Part shown: in pieces, positions 19,150 through 28,702 of the stretch | How positions within the stretch are numbered: the stretch's first letter is position 1 | How the letters are laid out: every line of letters starts with the position of its first letter | Assembly: GCF_037024155.1 (NCBI RefSeq) | Contig: NZ_JAYKTS010000017.1 | Span: 28,337 to 92,336 of the forward strand | Direction: 5' to 3' | DNA from: Bacillus sp. 2205SS5-2 | GTDB taxonomy: Bacteria; Bacillota; Bacilli; Bacillales; Bacillaceae_K | Length of the DNA stretch: 64,000 nt | Notes under the pieces: model-generated | The model's input: the letters and a program-made list of their open reading frames with translations, nothing else | Database searches by the model: none | Told to the model about the DNA's origin: nothing | Program-made: the position numbers and the translations under genes

Positions 19150-19226
19150 AAAAAACTAACTAAAAAATTAGTTAGTCGGTTGCGCTACTCACTCCCAATC
19201 ATCCAAGCGCCCAAATAAAGATGATT
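19150..19226 (-). promoter_or_regulatory. Candidate attenuator in the chemoreceptor leader
   Basis: On the minus strand, 45 bases before the chemoreceptor start, ACTAACTAA and TTAGTTAGT form a stem followed by TTTTTTT: an intrinsic terminator inside the 5' leader. Just upstream lies TGGGAGTGAGTAGCGCAACC with possible stems AATCATC/GATGATT and GCGCT/AGCGC. I do not recognise a known riboswitch. It is not the c-di-GMP-I consensus. Confidence 0.5.
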
Positions 19227-19317
19227 TTTCACAGTTTCTATTGTATTTATATTTCTTATATCGGCATATAAATTAGGAAATGAAGCTTCCTTATTCAAAA
19301 TGATATTTTTTTCACAA

Positions 19318-19453
19318 GGCTCTTTTCGTATACATTGTGACTATTCGATTATTTTTTTGCTTAAATCTACCACTTCACTGTTAAATTCCATCATAAATAA
19401 ACGGTCCAGTTGCCTGCCGTCCCTGAACAGCCACAAACTTTGTGAAAACAGTC
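19318..19453 (+). repeat. Type A MITE with hairpin-repeat remnant
   Basis: GGCTCTTTTCGTATACATTG to CAAACTTTGTGAAAACAGTC. The right-centre is replaced by TTGCCTGCCGTCCCTGAACAG, the 3' arm of the hairpin repeat. No target duplication remains. Bases 19454-19853 hold no gene. Confidence 0.8.
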
Positions 19454-19853
19454 TTCTTAGAAGAACTTCTGATTGTCGTCAGCTAATTTATTTTCGTCCA
19501 AGCATTTATCCTGCACAGGCAAGCTTAATGGGTAGGACAATCAATTAGAAAAAGCAAATCAACATCTTCGAAAAGAAAAAATTGATTTGCCCATATTCGC
19601 ATTACTCGTTTAGGCTGCATTGGTATAGAAAGCTGTTTTTCTGAGTTATATTTAACTCGCGTTTAGTAAATATTTTTTTGCTTATCTTTTCGAATATTTT
19701 GGACAAACACATTGGTTAACTTGAGCAAGCAATTAACGATATTATCAGTAGTAGCAACATTCACGAACAGACCCTTCAAAAAACTGATTTTAGCTCTATG
19801 CTTTATTGGGCTTCGTATTAAAATCAATCAGTGAACAATATCCCACCTACTCA

Positions 19854-21446
19854 TTACAGATCATTTATATCTTTTGACCAAATCGTCGATAGATTTCTTC
19901 CATTGTACTTCGACTGATATAAAGCTTTGTCAGCCTGTCTGAATAATTCCTCCATTGAGTTAGAATGGAGGGGATATTCAGAAATACCCAATGAAATGGT
20001 AACGGGTTTTCCAGTAGGAGTAGTTGTTTTTTCAATAATCAAGCGAATCTTTTCCCCCATCCCGTACGCTTCAAAAGATCTAGTATGCGGTAGTAATAAC
20101 ACAAATTCCTCTCCACCATAGCGAAAAAAGAGATCCTCTGTTCTCAATAAAGATTGAACAGTATGAGCTAAAAATTTAAGTACCTCATCCCCGACCGGGT
20201 GACCATACGTATCATTCACAACTTTAAAACGATCAATATCAACAACAACTACGGAAAATACGTTCCCTCCACTCGCCCAAAGGTTCATAACTTCATTTAG
20301 TTTCCTACGATTTGGTAAACCTGTTAATGAATCTGTCATGGCTGCATTCGTCAATTCCTGATTATTTTCTTGGACGGACTGAATAGCGATTAATACGCTT
20401 TTCGTCAGCAAATCCGCTTCACGATTCCAATGAGACTGAATTCCAGGAGTTTCGACTGACTTGCCTGCTGCTAGTTGGTTCACTAAATCTGCCAAATGAA
20501 TAATAGGACGAGCTAGCTTGCGAGCTAGTAGAACAGATAGAAATAGCAGAAGCGTAAAGGGAGGAAGAATGTAAAAAACCTGCTCTTGAATCCGTTTAAA
20601 TAGTAATTTCTCAACATATGAAAGGGGTGTTTGCTGCACGACTCCCCAACCCGTTTCTGGAATTTGATTGTAAGCCGCTAACATTTTAACTCCTTTGGTA
20701 TTCGTGACCTGAGCTACGCCACTCTCACCTTGAGTTACCTTCTTTACAATAGGGTTTTTCATTACGGTTTCGCCGACTCGTTCTCGAATGGGATGGAAAA
20801 GTAATTTCCCCTCCGGACCGACAACATAATAATATGAACCGTTTTCATCAATATAGTCATTGCCAAGAATTTCATTTAGGACATTTTGTTCTTGAAGATA
20901 GACCGTGCCAGCAAGTATCCCTCTGTACTGGCCATTTCGGTCATAAATGGGTTGGCTCATCAATAATACGAGTCGACCTGAGCGAACTATATAAGGAGCA
21001 GTTAACGTAGGCTTTCTTGACTCCAGAACGTCTTTTGTTCCTTCTGTAGAAATGTATTTATTTTTGAGTCCTACACTACTGGGAGCAATATTTCGAATGA
21101 GCCCTGTGTCATCTATCCAAGATAATGAATTAAAATACCGACTGTTTTTTCTTAATAATTCTAAATGTTCTTCAATTTCTTCATCTGTCATCTGATCAAT
21201 ATCGGTATAGAACGCTGATGTATCTTCCAAGCTTAATCTCATCGTTTGAAACAATGAATCAACTGAACTGCTAATCTTTTCAGACATGGACGAGTTCAAA
21301 TAAAAATACGTCGAGATCATTGACCTTCGATCGGATTGATAGGAAGATAAAAATAAAATCAAGATCGTTAAAATGACAGATACCGAAACTAGACTCGAAA
21401 ACAATGTGGTTAGTTTATATTTTCTCTGCTGCACTATGTTTTTCAT
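19854..21446 (-). CDS. Diguanylate cyclase with extracellular dCache sensor
   Basis: 530 residues. An N-terminal membrane helix (LVSVSVILTILILFLSS) is followed by a large extracellular dCache-type region up to about residue 285 (YYYVVGPEGKLLFHPIRERVG, AAYNQIPETGWGVVQQTP), a second membrane helix (YILPPFTLLLFLSVLLARKL), a HAMP-like linker and a GGDEF domain (DSLTGLPNRRKLNEVM to the end). The active site is GGEEF, so cyclic di-GMP synthesis is expected. An RxxD inhibitory site (RTED) lies five residues before it, so product inhibition is likely. GGGAG precedes ATG 21446. It lies next to, and in the same direction as, the chemoreceptor but in a separate unit. Confidence 0.93.
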   Translation of the reverse strand: MKNIVQQRKYKLTTLFSSLVSVSVILTILILFLSSYQSDRRSMISTYFYLNSSMSEKISSSVDSLFQTMRLSLEDTSAFYTDIDQMTDEEIEEHLELLRKNSRYFNSLSWIDDTGLIRNIAPSSVGLKNKYISTEGTKDVLESRKPTLTAPYIVRSGRLVLLMSQPIYDRNGQYRGILAGTVYLQEQNVLNEILGNDYIDENGSYYYVVGPEGKLLFHPIRERVGETVMKNPIVKKVTQGESGVAQVTNTKGVKMLAAYNQIPETGWGVVQQTPLSYVEKLLFKRIQEQVFYILPPFTLLLFLSVLLARKLARPIIHLADLVNQLAAGKSVETPGIQSHWNREADLLTKSVLIAIQSVQENNQELTNAAMTDSLTGLPNRRKLNEVMNLWASGGNVFSVVVVDIDRFKVVNDTYGHPVGDEVLKFLAHTVQSLLRTEDLFFRYGGEEFVLLLPHTRSFEAYGMGEKIRLIIEKTTTPTGKPVTISLGISEYPLHSNSMEELFRQADKALYQSKYNGRNLSTIWSKDINDL

Positions 21447-21671
21447 AAATCAAACTCCCATTGATAGAAAACAATCATCTTATTAATCTGTAGCTCATTA
21501 TACATTTCCTCTAGAATTGAATACAGAGGTATTAATTATTGATCAATAATAAAGTTATGATAACATACTAAACCACCTCAAAATAGAGATTTTTTTCATC
21601 ATAACTTTAACGATTATTCACTTATACCATTCAACTTTTGAGTAATATGTGAGTTGGCTTTCATTCCGTGA

Positions 21672-21785
21672 TCGCCTCCTTTTCACTGTTGAATTCCATC
21701 AAAAACAGATGAAACGATGCCCGAAACAAAGCTATATCTTAAATAATAAACTGATTCGAAAAGCCACAAACTTTTCGATAACAGC
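21672..21785 (+). repeat. Type A MITE lacking its left end
   Basis: ATCGCCTCCTTTTCACTG through GATGCCCGAAACAAAGCTATATC to AACTTTTCGATAACAGCC. The left 50 bases are absent. The sequence GGAGGCGATC here, seen on the minus strand, mimics a ribosome binding site but belongs to the element. Confidence 0.75.
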
Positions 21786-21920
21786 CAACAAAAAAGAGTT
21801 CTTTACAATGATTTGAAGCATCTCAAGATGTCAGAACACTGTCAAGCCACGCGTTCTTTGAATTTTCTGCCTTATCAAACGATTACTTGCTTAGCTTTCA
21901 TTCTCTAATCCCCCCAAAAA

Positions 21921-21972
21921 ACAAAAAAAAGAATTCTACCTTCTTGAGTAGATTTCTTTTTTTGTTTTACCT
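21921..21972 (-). terminator. Terminator of the methyltransferase gene
   Basis: On the minus strand, AGAAATCTAC and GTAGAATTCT pair around TCAAGAAG and are followed by a run of nine T. Confidence 0.75.
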
Positions 21973-22003
21973 CGAGAAAATACTTGGATTTCAGACCTTT
22001 TTG

Positions 22004-23212
22004 TTATCCGCTAATTTTTTTGATAAATACAACCTTCAAATAATCACCTTCAGGAAATTGTGCACTCGTGCGGAAATCTGGCGGCAAGGTATACTCCTCG
22101 AGAATGTCATATTTTCCGTTCAACTCACTAAATGCTTGCTTAATAAAGCTTTTGAATTTTTTCATATCAAACGTGCTACAGTTTGTAGATGCCACGATGA
22201 TCCCATTATTTTCGGTTATGGCGATGGACTCTTTCAATAAATTAGGATAATCTTTCGCCGCACTGAAGGTCGTTTTTTTCGTTCGGGCAAAACTAGGAGG
22301 ATCCAAAATCACCATATCGAATTTCAAATCTTTCTTGGCTGCATATTTATAGTATTTAAAGACATCTTCCACAATGATATCTTGAGCTTCAAAATCAACC
22401 TCATTTACGCTAAATTGTTCGATCGTCTTATTGCGACTTCGATTGGCTACATCAACACTCGTCGTCTTCGTTGCCCCTCCAAGTGCAGCAAAAACTGAAA
22501 ATGCACCCGTATAAGAAAAGGTATTCAAAACTTTCCTTCCACCTGCATAGGTATCCCTTATTTTTTTCCTCACTGCACGTTGATCTAAAAACACACCGAC
22601 CATCGCTCCCTCATTCAAATAGGTCGCGAAGTTCACTCCATTTTCTTTCACAATCAAAGGAAAAGATGCTCGTTCACCACGTACAAAATCATCTTCTTCA
22701 ATGTATTGGCCTTTCACTGCAAATCGTTTTTTTTGGTAGATACCTTTGCAAGATACCACCTTTTCCAGTGCTTGAATGATATCATTTTTAAAAGTATAAA
22801 TCCCTTCGCTGTACCAAGAAATCACATAGTAGTCGTTATATGTATCGATCGTTACGCCACCGATTCCGTCCCCTTCTCCGTTAAAGACACGGAATGCTGT
22901 CGTTTCAGGATCTTTGAAAAATTTGGACCGGTGTGCCATAGCTGCCTTCATTTTTTTCTCAAAAAATGCTTGATTAATCTCTTCTTGTTCATTCCGCGTC
23001 AGGATCCATCCGTAGCCTTTATTTTGCTTACCATAATAGCCTCTGGCGATAAAAGCATTTCTTTCATCCACTATTCGTAAAAGCGAGCCTTCCTCTTTCA
23101 GGACCTGCGCGTTCGTGAGAGCCTCTTGGCTAAGCAACGGATAGCCTTCTTTATACTTTTTCACAAATTTAGATTTTACCTTTACTGTCATTTCTGAATG
23201 CAAATCGTTCAC
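22004..23212 (-). CDS. RlmI-like class I rRNA cytosine methyltransferase
   Basis: 402 residues. The N-terminal PUA-like part (EGYPLLSQEALTNAQVLKEE...FIARGYYG) is followed by a SAM-dependent domain: FLDQRAVRKKI, VLNTFSYTGAFSVFAALGGA (SAM loop), the catalytic block MVILDPPSFARTK and ASTNCSTFDM with a conserved Cys. This is the architecture of the RlmI/RlmK family, which methylates 23S rRNA. The start is uncertain: GTG 23212 gives 402 aa, while ATG 23191 also fits; neither has a strong ribosome binding site. Single gene with its own terminator. Confidence 0.88.
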   Translation of the reverse strand: MNDLHSEMTVKVKSKFVKKYKEGYPLLSQEALTNAQVLKEEGSLLRIVDERNAFIARGYYGKQNKGYGWILTRNEQEEINQAFFEKKMKAAMAHRSKFFKDPETTAFRVFNGEGDGIGGVTIDTYNDYYVISWYSEGIYTFKNDIIQALEKVVSCKGIYQKKRFAVKGQYIEEDDFVRGERASFPLIVKENGVNFATYLNEGAMVGVFLDQRAVRKKIRDTYAGGRKVLNTFSYTGAFSVFAALGGATKTTSVDVANRSRNKTIEQFSVNEVDFEAQDIIVEDVFKYYKYAAKKDLKFDMVILDPPSFARTKKTTFSAAKDYPNLLKESIAITENNGIIVASTNCSTFDMKKFKSFIKQAFSELNGKYDILEEYTLPPDFRTSAQFPEGDYLKVVFIKKISG

Positions 23213-23322
23213 CCTAACTTAATTTCTGACCTGTTTATGTTAACATTATAGCTAAAATAACAACCAATGTAACTACTGAAGATCTACCCTTCAATTGCCA
23301 CGCTACAGAGGACCACTCTGTT

Positions 23323-24189
23323 TTACGCTTTTACCTTTTCTCCTCCCGAATGATTTCTGATAAACATATAAAAAGAAGCTCCAAAGATAATGAGGTATCC
23401 TATAATACTGAATACATCTGGGATTTGCCCGAATAGGAAAATGCTAATCATAGCCGAATAAACGACCGTGGAGTAGAAAAAGATGGATATTTCTTTTGCA
23501 GGAGCAAATTTATAGGCAATCGTGATACCAAATTGTCCGATGGTCGCAAAAACACCCGCGCCGAGCAAGTACATCCATTGCTGTACGCTCATCGGTTCAT
23601 AATAGAAGATAACAAACGGCAATAAGACGACCGTGGTGAAAAAAGAAAAGTAAAACACGACCGTATAAAATTTTTCTTTTTCACCGAGTACACGTAAAAC
23701 GGTATATGCGCCTGCAGCAAATACGGCCGATAATACCCCTGCCAAATACGGTACCGTTTCATAACTGAACGATGGTTTAATGATGAAAAGCGTACCTAAA
23801 AAAGCAATGATTATCGATAAAATTTGAAAAAAGCGAACTCTCTCTTTTAAAAAGACCGCAGAAAATATAATTGTCAAAAATGGGCTCAGCTTATTCAGCA
23901 TATCGGCGTCGGATAAAACAAGCTGATCAATCGCATAAAAATACAGAACCATTCCGACCGTTCCTAAAGCACTTCGCAGCAACAAATACTTCTGGTTTTC
24001 TTTTTTTCCAAATAGCCGCTCTTTATGATATAGAACAAATCCAAATGCAATGATGGCAGAAATCACATTCCGAAAAAGCGTTTTTTGCATAGTTGGAACA
24101 TCTCCTGATAACTTTACAAGCGCTGCCATCATTGAAAATCCAAATGCAGAAAATAATAATAAGATGATGCCCTTGTTTCGATTGCTCAT
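23323..24189 (-). CDS. DMT-superfamily EamA transporter
   Basis: 288 residues with ten hydrophobic segments in two repeats of five, the EamA arrangement. Characteristic stretches are FSAFGFSMMAALVKLSGD at the start, the repeat end LSPFLTIIFSAVFLKERV, and the second-half VYSAMISIFLFGQIPDVFSIIGYLIIFGA. A metabolite exporter is likely; the substrate cannot be read from the sequence. ATG 24189 follows GGAGG by 5 bases; the upstream frame start at 24201 would overlap that site. Single gene. Confidence 0.88.
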   Translation of the reverse strand: MSNRNKGIILLLFSAFGFSMMAALVKLSGDVPTMQKTLFRNVISAIIAFGFVLYHKERLFGKKENQKYLLLRSALGTVGMVLYFYAIDQLVLSDADMLNKLSPFLTIIFSAVFLKERVRFFQILSIIIAFLGTLFIIKPSFSYETVPYLAGVLSAVFAAGAYTVLRVLGEKEKFYTVVFYFSFFTTVVLLPFVIFYYEPMSVQQWMYLLGAGVFATIGQFGITIAYKFAPAKEISIFFYSTVVYSAMISIFLFGQIPDVFSIIGYLIIFGASFYMFIRNHSGGEKVKA

Positions 24190-24517
24190 GTTAGCCTCCA
24201 TTTTTCTCGATCATTCAGCCATTTGAGATAGATCCCTATTTCTAGTTAGACTCTTTTCGGAACCTCTCTTGCTTAATGTACAAAAGAATCGGTTAATCAG
24301 ATTTTCAGTGATTGCTGAAAGAGAACGGGAAAAAAAACGCCTCCAAATTCAGCCATTTTATACGATTCAACCGAAAAACTGCTACTTTTTGATCAACAAT
24401 ATGTAAACTGTTCCAAAGATTGATGCCCAGGTAGATTTTCGTCCTTTTTGGAAGAAATCATTATCAAAATGAAAAGGATCAATAATATATTTCTTCAATA
24501 GCAACAATGTATATGTA

Positions 24518-24616
24518 AGACTGTTATCGCAAAGATTGTGGCTTTTCGAACCAGTCTATAAATGGTGAGATAGCTTGTCTAGAGGCATCGTTTCGTCTAT
24601 TTTGGATGAATAGTTT
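24518..24616 (-). repeat. Type A MITE, reverse, right part only
   Basis: GACTGTTATCGCAAAGATTGTGGCTTTTCG followed by AGGCATCGTTTCGTCTATTT, the complement of the type A right half. Bases 24190-24517 and 24617-25170 show no gene I can support. Confidence 0.7.
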
Positions 24617-25170
24617 CAACAAAGGGAAGAATTGAATTTTCAAGTAGACGAAATAGCAAGAATGCCTGTCAAAAGAAACCTTCACTAAAAACAGCCAACT
24701 TCAACAGTTTATCAAAAAAAAGCAGAAAATCTAACTATTTGAACCGTTGCTTTATTTTGCACTCAGATAGCACCGATTAATCTTGGGCAAGGAGCAAAGT
24801 GGTCTCTGTCTTACAAAATAGAAATTTATCGAGATAAAAACCGAAGTAACATAACAAAATCTCGTGAATATGGTATTAATCGGTTCACTTTTATGGTACC
24901 AAACACCATTTCTCAAGTGATTTCAAAAGACAAATTGAATGAAAATTGACACAAAAAAAAGCAAATATGTTTTTAACGGGTTCTGCTTTGAGGTGTACGC
25001 AAGGTATTTAGCAAGTAAAATATCATGTGAAATCGCTTATAATTTCACAAGAAAAGGAGCTTGAATTCCAAGCCCCATTTTCAAGTTATATTACATTGTC
25101 TTTTTTGAACGACTTCTTCAACTAACATCCCGTTAGTGAAAAACCTTCCACATATTCCTTAATAAAACAA

Positions 25171-25352
25171 GGCTCTTTTCGCAAAGATTGTGGCTTTTCG
25201 AATAAGAAGGAATCCCTTGACTTGTATGACTTCGTGCTCTTTTCCTAATGAAAAATCATTCATTTCTAGATAAAAAGGAAGAAATCAATCGAAAAAACCC
25301 TACTGCCTGTTTTTTCTTTGTGTCAAGAGCAACAATGTATACGAAAAGAGCC
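25171..25352 (+). repeat. Type B MITE, copy 1, with 8-bp target duplication
   Basis: 182 bp. Starts GGCTCTTTTCGCAAAGATTG and ends CGAAAAGAGCC. It is flanked by perfect direct repeats TAAAACAA (25163-25170 and 25353-25360). Internal sequence (CCTTGACTTGTATGACTTCG, CTAGATAAAAAGGAAGAAAT) defines subfamily B. Nearly identical to the copy at 43104. Confidence 0.9.
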
Positions 25353-25461
25353 TAAAACAAAGAGCCCCGTTTTGGATTCATCTACAACATTTTATTTTAA
25401 CTCAGATAATGTGATATTTGCTTCATGCCTCGAGACGTTAATGATGATAAAACGCTTAATT

Positions 25462-25707
25462 TTATTGGCGTAAAGTAGTCCTTATTTTATTTATCTGATT
25501 AAAGTAAAGTTTTCTTTTTGTAGTATTTTTGATTGATTGTGATAAAAGCTCTTTTAACTCAATAAACATTCCTTCGATTTCATTGTTATCATCATTCTCT
25601 AATTTTTTAACCATACGATAAATCAAGTTTATTTTTAATTTCTTCTTCTTTTTTTGCTCCAGACCAGAAATCATAGTGTCAATATCATTGATATAAGCAT
25701 TTAACAT
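25462..25707 (-). CDS. Small helical hypothetical protein, 81 aa
   Basis: Not recognised. Starts MLNAYINDIDTMISGLEQKK and is almost entirely charged and helical, with a Lys stretch and heptad-like Leu/Ile spacing that suggests a coiled coil. AAGGAGG lies 8 bases before ATG/GTG 25707/25710. It is flanked by a type B element and IS200/IS605 debris. Confidence 0.5.
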   Translation of the reverse strand: MLNAYINDIDTMISGLEQKKKKKLKINLIYRMVKKLENDDNNEIEGMFIELKELLSQSIKNTTKRKLYFNQINKIRTTLRQ

Positions 25708-26067
25708 CACACATAGCCTCCTTATTATATAGCCAGAAAAAATTTATAAGAATAAGATACTGTATGAGCATTTTTACTTTTACTCAAATCTTGTTAATTT
25801 GCACAACAAAAAACGTTTTTGAGTAAAGTCAGCGTACCAACCATTAAAATTTCTTTTTAGAATCGCTATTTAGAATAGCTACCTAATTTCGATCAATTCT
25901 TTTTAACTAGGTTTCCGAAAAGAATTCTCTCACTTCAAGGAATGTGAAGGGCGTAGCCCAATGAGTAAATGGGAGATGAATTTGCGGTTGGTGTCAGCCA
26001 AAGCATTTGTAGCTATTAGCAAATTATATTAAAATCAGTCTATACATACAGAAAGATTGATAACATA
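25708..26067. other. Gene-free stretch, probable IS200/IS605 left flank
   Basis: No reading frame is supported. GAAGGGCGTAGCCCAATGAG (25947-25966) contains the short hairpin GGGC-GTA-GCCC. It lies about 100 bases before the dead IS200/IS605 transposase, where such elements carry subterminal hairpins. Confidence 0.4.
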
Positions 26068-26409
26068 ATGAAATTAGAAAGTAATAAACATTCAGTCTTT
26101 CTTTTGCACTATCATCTAGTATTGGTAGTGAAATATCGTAGACAAATATTTGATGATAGTATGTCAAACTATGCAAAAGATATTTTTGTGAGAATAGGCC
26201 AGTCGTATAATATTTCGGTTGAAGATTGGAATCTCGATAAAGACCATATACAGGTCATGTTCAAGGCACATCCTAATAGTGAATTATCCAAGTTTCTAAA
26301 TGCTTATAAGAGTGCCAGTTCTCGATTGATAAAACGTGACTATCCCTTGGTTCGAAAAAAGCTTTGGAAAGAAATGTTTTGGTCAAGATCACATACTTCT
26401 GTCTGTTAG
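26068..26409 (+). pseudogene. IS200/IS605 TnpA transposase, inactivated
   Basis: The first 105 residues match the Y1 transposase family well (NKHSVFLLHYHLVLVVKYRR, LSKFLNAYKSASSRLIKRDYP, LWKEMFWSRS). The HUH motif reads His-Ile-Gln instead of His-x-His, so one metal ligand is lost. After FWSRSH a frame change gives TSVC and a stop. The other frame continues FCLLVE and also stops, so the C-terminal helix with the catalytic Tyr is gone. No tnpB is nearby. Confidence 0.85.
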
Positions 26410-26521
26410 TTGAATAAATAATTTTCCTTCTACTTATATTTTAACATAATTTGTTAGTTACCCTTGTGTAAAACCTAGACTTGTAGGATCTAGGTTTACT
26501 TGAAATAGCTAAAAAGAGATG

Positions 26522-26553
26522 AAAAAACCCTGACATCATGTGTCAGGGTTTAA
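26522..26553 (-). terminator. Terminator of the tautomerase gene
   Basis: AAACCCTGACA and TGTCAGGGTTT form a stem with a 6-base loop. The minus-strand transcript ends in TTTTTTC. Confidence 0.85.
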
Positions 26554-26556
26554 AAT

Positions 26557-26763
26557 CTATTCTTGAGAGGAATTTTTTCGAAAATCGTCTGTGAGAACAC
26601 CTGAAAAGCCCCAATTTTGCTCCTCGATATCTTGAATGACAATATGGATATGTTCTGGTTTCTTCCCCAACACATTTTGTAGCGTATGGGTAAATTCCTG
26701 AACGATTTGAGCTTTTTGTTCACGATTAGCTCCTTTAGTGATTTGAAGATTTATATAAGGCAC
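26557..26763 (-). CDS. 4-oxalocrotonate tautomerase family protein
   Basis: 68 residues starting (M)PYINLQITKGANREQKAQIV. After Met removal the N-terminal Pro is the catalytic base of this family. The typical LGKKPEHIHIVIQDIEEQNWG segment follows. It probably assembles as a small oligomer and catalyses keto-enol tautomerisation; the substrate is unknown. GTG start at 26763, preceded by AAAAGGAGG at ideal spacing. Slightly longer than the 62-residue minimum of the family because of a polar tail. Confidence 0.9.
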   Translation of the reverse strand: MPYINLQITKGANREQKAQIVQEFTHTLQNVLGKKPEHIHIVIQDIEEQNWGFSGVLTDDFRKNSSQE

Positions 26764-26892
26764 GGAAATCCTCCTTTTCCATTTTTAAATTTTTGTTTAA
26801 GGACTCACAAAAAGAGAAACCATCGTCGATTGCCCTTCTCTATTTATTTCCATAATCGATTTTTGTTTTATTCCCTTTTATCTTCAACATAG

Positions 26893-26975
26893 GCTGTTCA
26901 GCGGTGTCAGGAAAATGAAGAACTCGGAGGTGATGTCTGCATCACTGGAGAGTCATTCATTTGACCCGTGCCTCA
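26893..26975. repeat. Solo hairpin-repeat unit, diverged
   Basis: AAATGAAGAACTCGGAGG...GTGATGTCTGCATCAC...GTCATTCATTTGACC matches the 118-bp hairpin unit amplified at 32.1 kb. The terminal stem GTGATG/CATCAC is intact. No type A element surrounds it. Confidence 0.7.
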
Positions 26976-26987
26976 ACAAAAAAAACG

Positions 26988-27500
26988 TTATTTTAATGAA
27001 GAGATAGGAATATCGACTATTGTAATTAATAATACAATCTCTAGAAAAAACAAACCGTACGCAAACAAAGGTCTAGTTTGATGAAGAACCAATACTGGAA
27101 ACATCCCTAAATTTACAAATGCAGATTTCCAAATATCCCAACCATGTTCATAGTTGACATTATCGAACACTAATTCTACCCCTTCAATCAATGTGAATAA
27201 AAGCGCCCACCTGATCAGGTAAATATATTTTTTGAGCATATGTTTGCTGACTGGATAGTGTGATAAAAAGAGCAACATCGCTGGAGGAAAAAATAAAAAG
27301 GAAAGGATTAAATCATTTGTAATATGACCACCTAGCTCAGAAGACAAATCCCATAATGAATATTCATAAGTAATAAGTCCAACTAACAAATTCCCTACAA
27401 TCATAAATAAAATGGTTGGGTGAAACTTTTGCCAGTTTCTCCAATCACTTTTATGATAGGCAATTACCCAGATGACGGAAATAAAAACTAATCGAAGCAC
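26988..27500 (-). CDS. CBO0543-like membrane protein
   Basis: 170 residues with about five hydrophobic helices (LRLVFISVIWVIAYH, ILFMIVGNLLVGLITYEY, LILSFLFFPPAMLLFLSHYP, KSAFVNLGMFPVLVLHQ, LFAYGLFFLEIVLLITIVDI). The YEYSLWD...TNDLIL and FFPPAMLLF pattern matches what I know of the CBO0543 family in spore-forming Firmicutes, whose function is unknown. GTG 27500 follows GGAG by 9 bases. A distant relative is encoded at 31664. Confidence 0.7.
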   Translation of the reverse strand: MLRLVFISVIWVIAYHKSDWRNWQKFHPTILFMIVGNLLVGLITYEYSLWDLSSELGGHITNDLILSFLFFPPAMLLFLSHYPVSKHMLKKYIYLIRWALLFTLIEGVELVFDNVNYEHGWDIWKSAFVNLGMFPVLVLHQTRPLFAYGLFFLEIVLLITIVDIPISSLK

Positions 27501-27730
27501 ACGCTATCACTCCATGCATTTTTGCTTTTTCTCTAGCTTCTGCATTCCACGTCATCTCTAGTCTTTTTAGCTCTTTAAATGCTCGAACATTTCAGATTGA
27601 AGGAAGTGACTTATCAGGAGTGAAGGAATCACCCTCAATTTCGACACATATCTGCTTGAACTCAATTTTTTCACGAATATCAGTCATTACAATTAACCTT
27701 CCACTCATCTTAGAAGAGAAAACTATTTCT

Positions 27731-28702
27731 TCAAACCTTTACAGTCATAATTCCTTCTTGTGCAGATTGATATTCTGAGACAAGTTCAGTAACAATGTCC
27801 GCCACCGATTGAATCTCGTCGATTTGATCGACACCTTGACCTGCTGACCAAATATCTTTCCAAGCTTTCGTTCCGGCTTGATTTAATGAAGATAAATCCA
27901 CTTTTCCCTTGCTTTTTAGATCTGCCAGATTAATACCTGCTTTTTCGATACTCGGAACTAAGTAATTCGCTTTCACTCCAGAAAAGGCATCCGTATATAT
28001 CAGATTATCTAGAGTAGATTCGATAAGCATTTCTTTATAATCTTGAGGTGCATAGCTTTCCTTTGCAGAAATAAAGCGTGTACCCATGTAGGCCATATCC
28101 ATCCCTAACGCTTGTGAAGCTAATACGTCACGACCACTAGAAAGACATCCAGCTAAAATGGTTATCCCGTCCCAAAACTCTCTTACTGCTCCTGCAAAGG
28201 CAAAGCTATTTATCGTTCCAGCATGCCCACCAGCACCACTACAAACAAGGATAAGTCCATCTACTCCCGTTTGGGCAGCTTTTTTTGCATGCGGAATGGT
28301 CGCCACATCGGAAAACACAAGACCACCGTATTCATGAACTGCTTTTACTACCGCAGACGGATTTCCAAGTGAAGTAATGACAATAGGTGGTTCGTATTTT
28401 TGAATAAGCGACAGATCTTTTTCATAGCGCGTATTGGATTTATGCAGAATTAAATTTACAGCCCAAGGTGCAACCTTTTTGGAGGGATCCTGCTTTTTTG
28501 TTTCAGCTAATTCACTAGTAATTCGCTCCATCCAGTCTTCTAAAATCTCTTCACTCCGAGCATTTAATGTTGGAAATGAGCCAATCATACCTGATTTACA
28601 GCTTTCAATCACAAGCTCTGGACTTGAAACTAAAAACATGGGGGCGGCAATTACCGGAATTGTTAGTTCTTGTGCGATTTCCTTTGGAAGTTTTGCTATC
28701 AA
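27731..28702 (-). CDS. Nitronate monooxygenase (2-nitropropane dioxygenase family)
   Basis: 323 residues. FMN-dependent TIM barrel with the family's opening IPVIAAPMFLVSSPELV, the central SDVATIPHAKKAAQTGVDG and the phosphate-binding CSGAGGHAGTINSFAF, then ILAGCLSSGRDVLASQALG and MGTRFI. Oxidises alkyl nitronates. Start: TTG 28702 follows GAAGGAGTG by 7 bases and gives the usual short N-terminus; the frame open to 28762 adds 20 atypical residues. Single gene; 27501-27730 before the next gene is empty. Confidence 0.9.
   Translation of the reverse strand: MIAKLPKEIAQELTIPVIAAPMFLVSSPELVIESCKSGMIGSFPTLNARSEEILEDWMERITSELAETKKQDPSKKVAPWAVNLILHKSNTRYEKDLSLIQKYEPPIVITSLGNPSAVVKAVHEYGGLVFSDVATIPHAKKAAQTGVDGLILVCSGAGGHAGTINSFAFAGAVREFWDGITILAGCLSSGRDVLASQALGMDMAYMGTRFISAKESYAPQDYKEMLIESTLDNLIYTDAFSGVKANYLVPSIEKAGINLADLKSKGKVDLSSLNQAGTKAWKDIWSAGQGVDQIDEIQSVADIVTELVSEYQSAQEGIMTVKV

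Noticed and set aside
21600..21680. 16-codon frame with AAGGAGGCGATC on the minus strand
   Set aside because: The apparent ribosome site belongs to the type A element sequence ATCGCCTCCTTTTCACTG.
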